Origin: Melioribacteraceae bacterium
GTDB taxonomy: Bacteria; Bacteroidota; Ignavibacteria; Ignavibacteriales; Melioribacteraceae
Length of the DNA stretch: 5,306 bases
Assembly (NCBI GenBank): GCA_027858595.1
Contig: JAQICK010000037.1
Span: forward strand, 1 to 5,306
Reading direction: 5' to 3'
Shown here: positions 5,237 through 5,306 of the stretch, in pieces
Position numbering within the stretch: position 1 is the first letter of the stretch
Layout: each line of letters begins with the position of its first letter
Notes under the pieces: generated by a model
The model's input: the letters and a program-made list of their open reading frames with translations, nothing else
What the model was told of the DNA's origin: nothing
Database searches by the model: none
Program-made: the position numbers and the translations under genes

Positions 5237-5306
5237 CCCTCGACCTTTAGTTAAAAAAAATATTTATATTTTTGTTATCTGTTTATAAAATAAAGCCAAC
5301 GTATAT
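5237..5306 (-). promoter_or_regulatory. Upstream region of the OmpA gene with ribosome-binding site
   Basis: A strong Shine-Dalgarno, GAGGG (5241-5237), is followed upstream by a run of eight Ts on the minus strand (5260-5253) and very AT-rich sequence. TATAAA is present at 5268-5263, but no -35 hexamer fits it, and no TAnnTTTG box is found. The promoter may lie partly beyond the window edge. Confidence 0.4.

Overview
The window is AT-rich and encodes five proteins, all on the minus strand. In transcription order they are an OmpA-family outer-membrane protein (5230-4082), the pyrimidine genes pyrR (3866-3321), pyrB (3305-2385) and pyrC (2371-1082), and a small lipoprotein with a fibronectin type III domain (926-96). 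The outer-membrane barrel/OmpA protein and the Fn3 lipoprotein suggest a diderm of the Bacteroidota/Chlorobiota (FCB) group. Every gene has a recognisable Shine-Dalgarno sequence, which is unusual for classical Bacteroidia and Flavobacteriia. The style of the OmpA linker and of the lipoprotein C-terminus also recalls Ignavibacteria. The placement in Ignavibacteria or a relative is therefore an inference, not a demonstrated fact.

Layout: ompA ends at a near-ideal intrinsic terminator (4028-4063) that isolates it from the pyr genes. A leader of about 160 nt (3867-4027) precedes pyrR. The three pyr genes follow with gaps of only 15 and 13 nt, and the pyrC ribosome-binding site overlaps the pyrB stop codon, so they form one operon. 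PyrB and PyrC catalyse consecutive steps of UMP synthesis (carbamoyl phosphate + aspartate to carbamoyl-aspartate to dihydroorotate). PyrR is the UMP-sensing RNA-binding regulator of such operons. The other pathway genes (carAB, pyrD, pyrE, pyrF) are not in the window. A 12-bp hairpin without a U-tract follows pyrC, and an 11-bp hairpin without a U-tract follows the lipoprotein gene.

The most interesting part is the pyrR leader. It holds a two-tier hairpin (3937-3966) whose architecture and terminal loop resemble a PyrR-binding loop. Downstream, a second hairpin (3873-3906) buries the pyrR Shine-Dalgarno and runs into six Us. A segment next to the first hairpin can pair with the second in a mutually exclusive way. 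This suggests PyrR autoregulation by attenuation or by blocking translation, in a lineage where such sites are little described. The idea rests on reading by eye; no folding or database search was possible. No insertion sequence, CRISPR array, tRNA or rRNA was seen, and no stretch longer than 300 bases lacks a gene.
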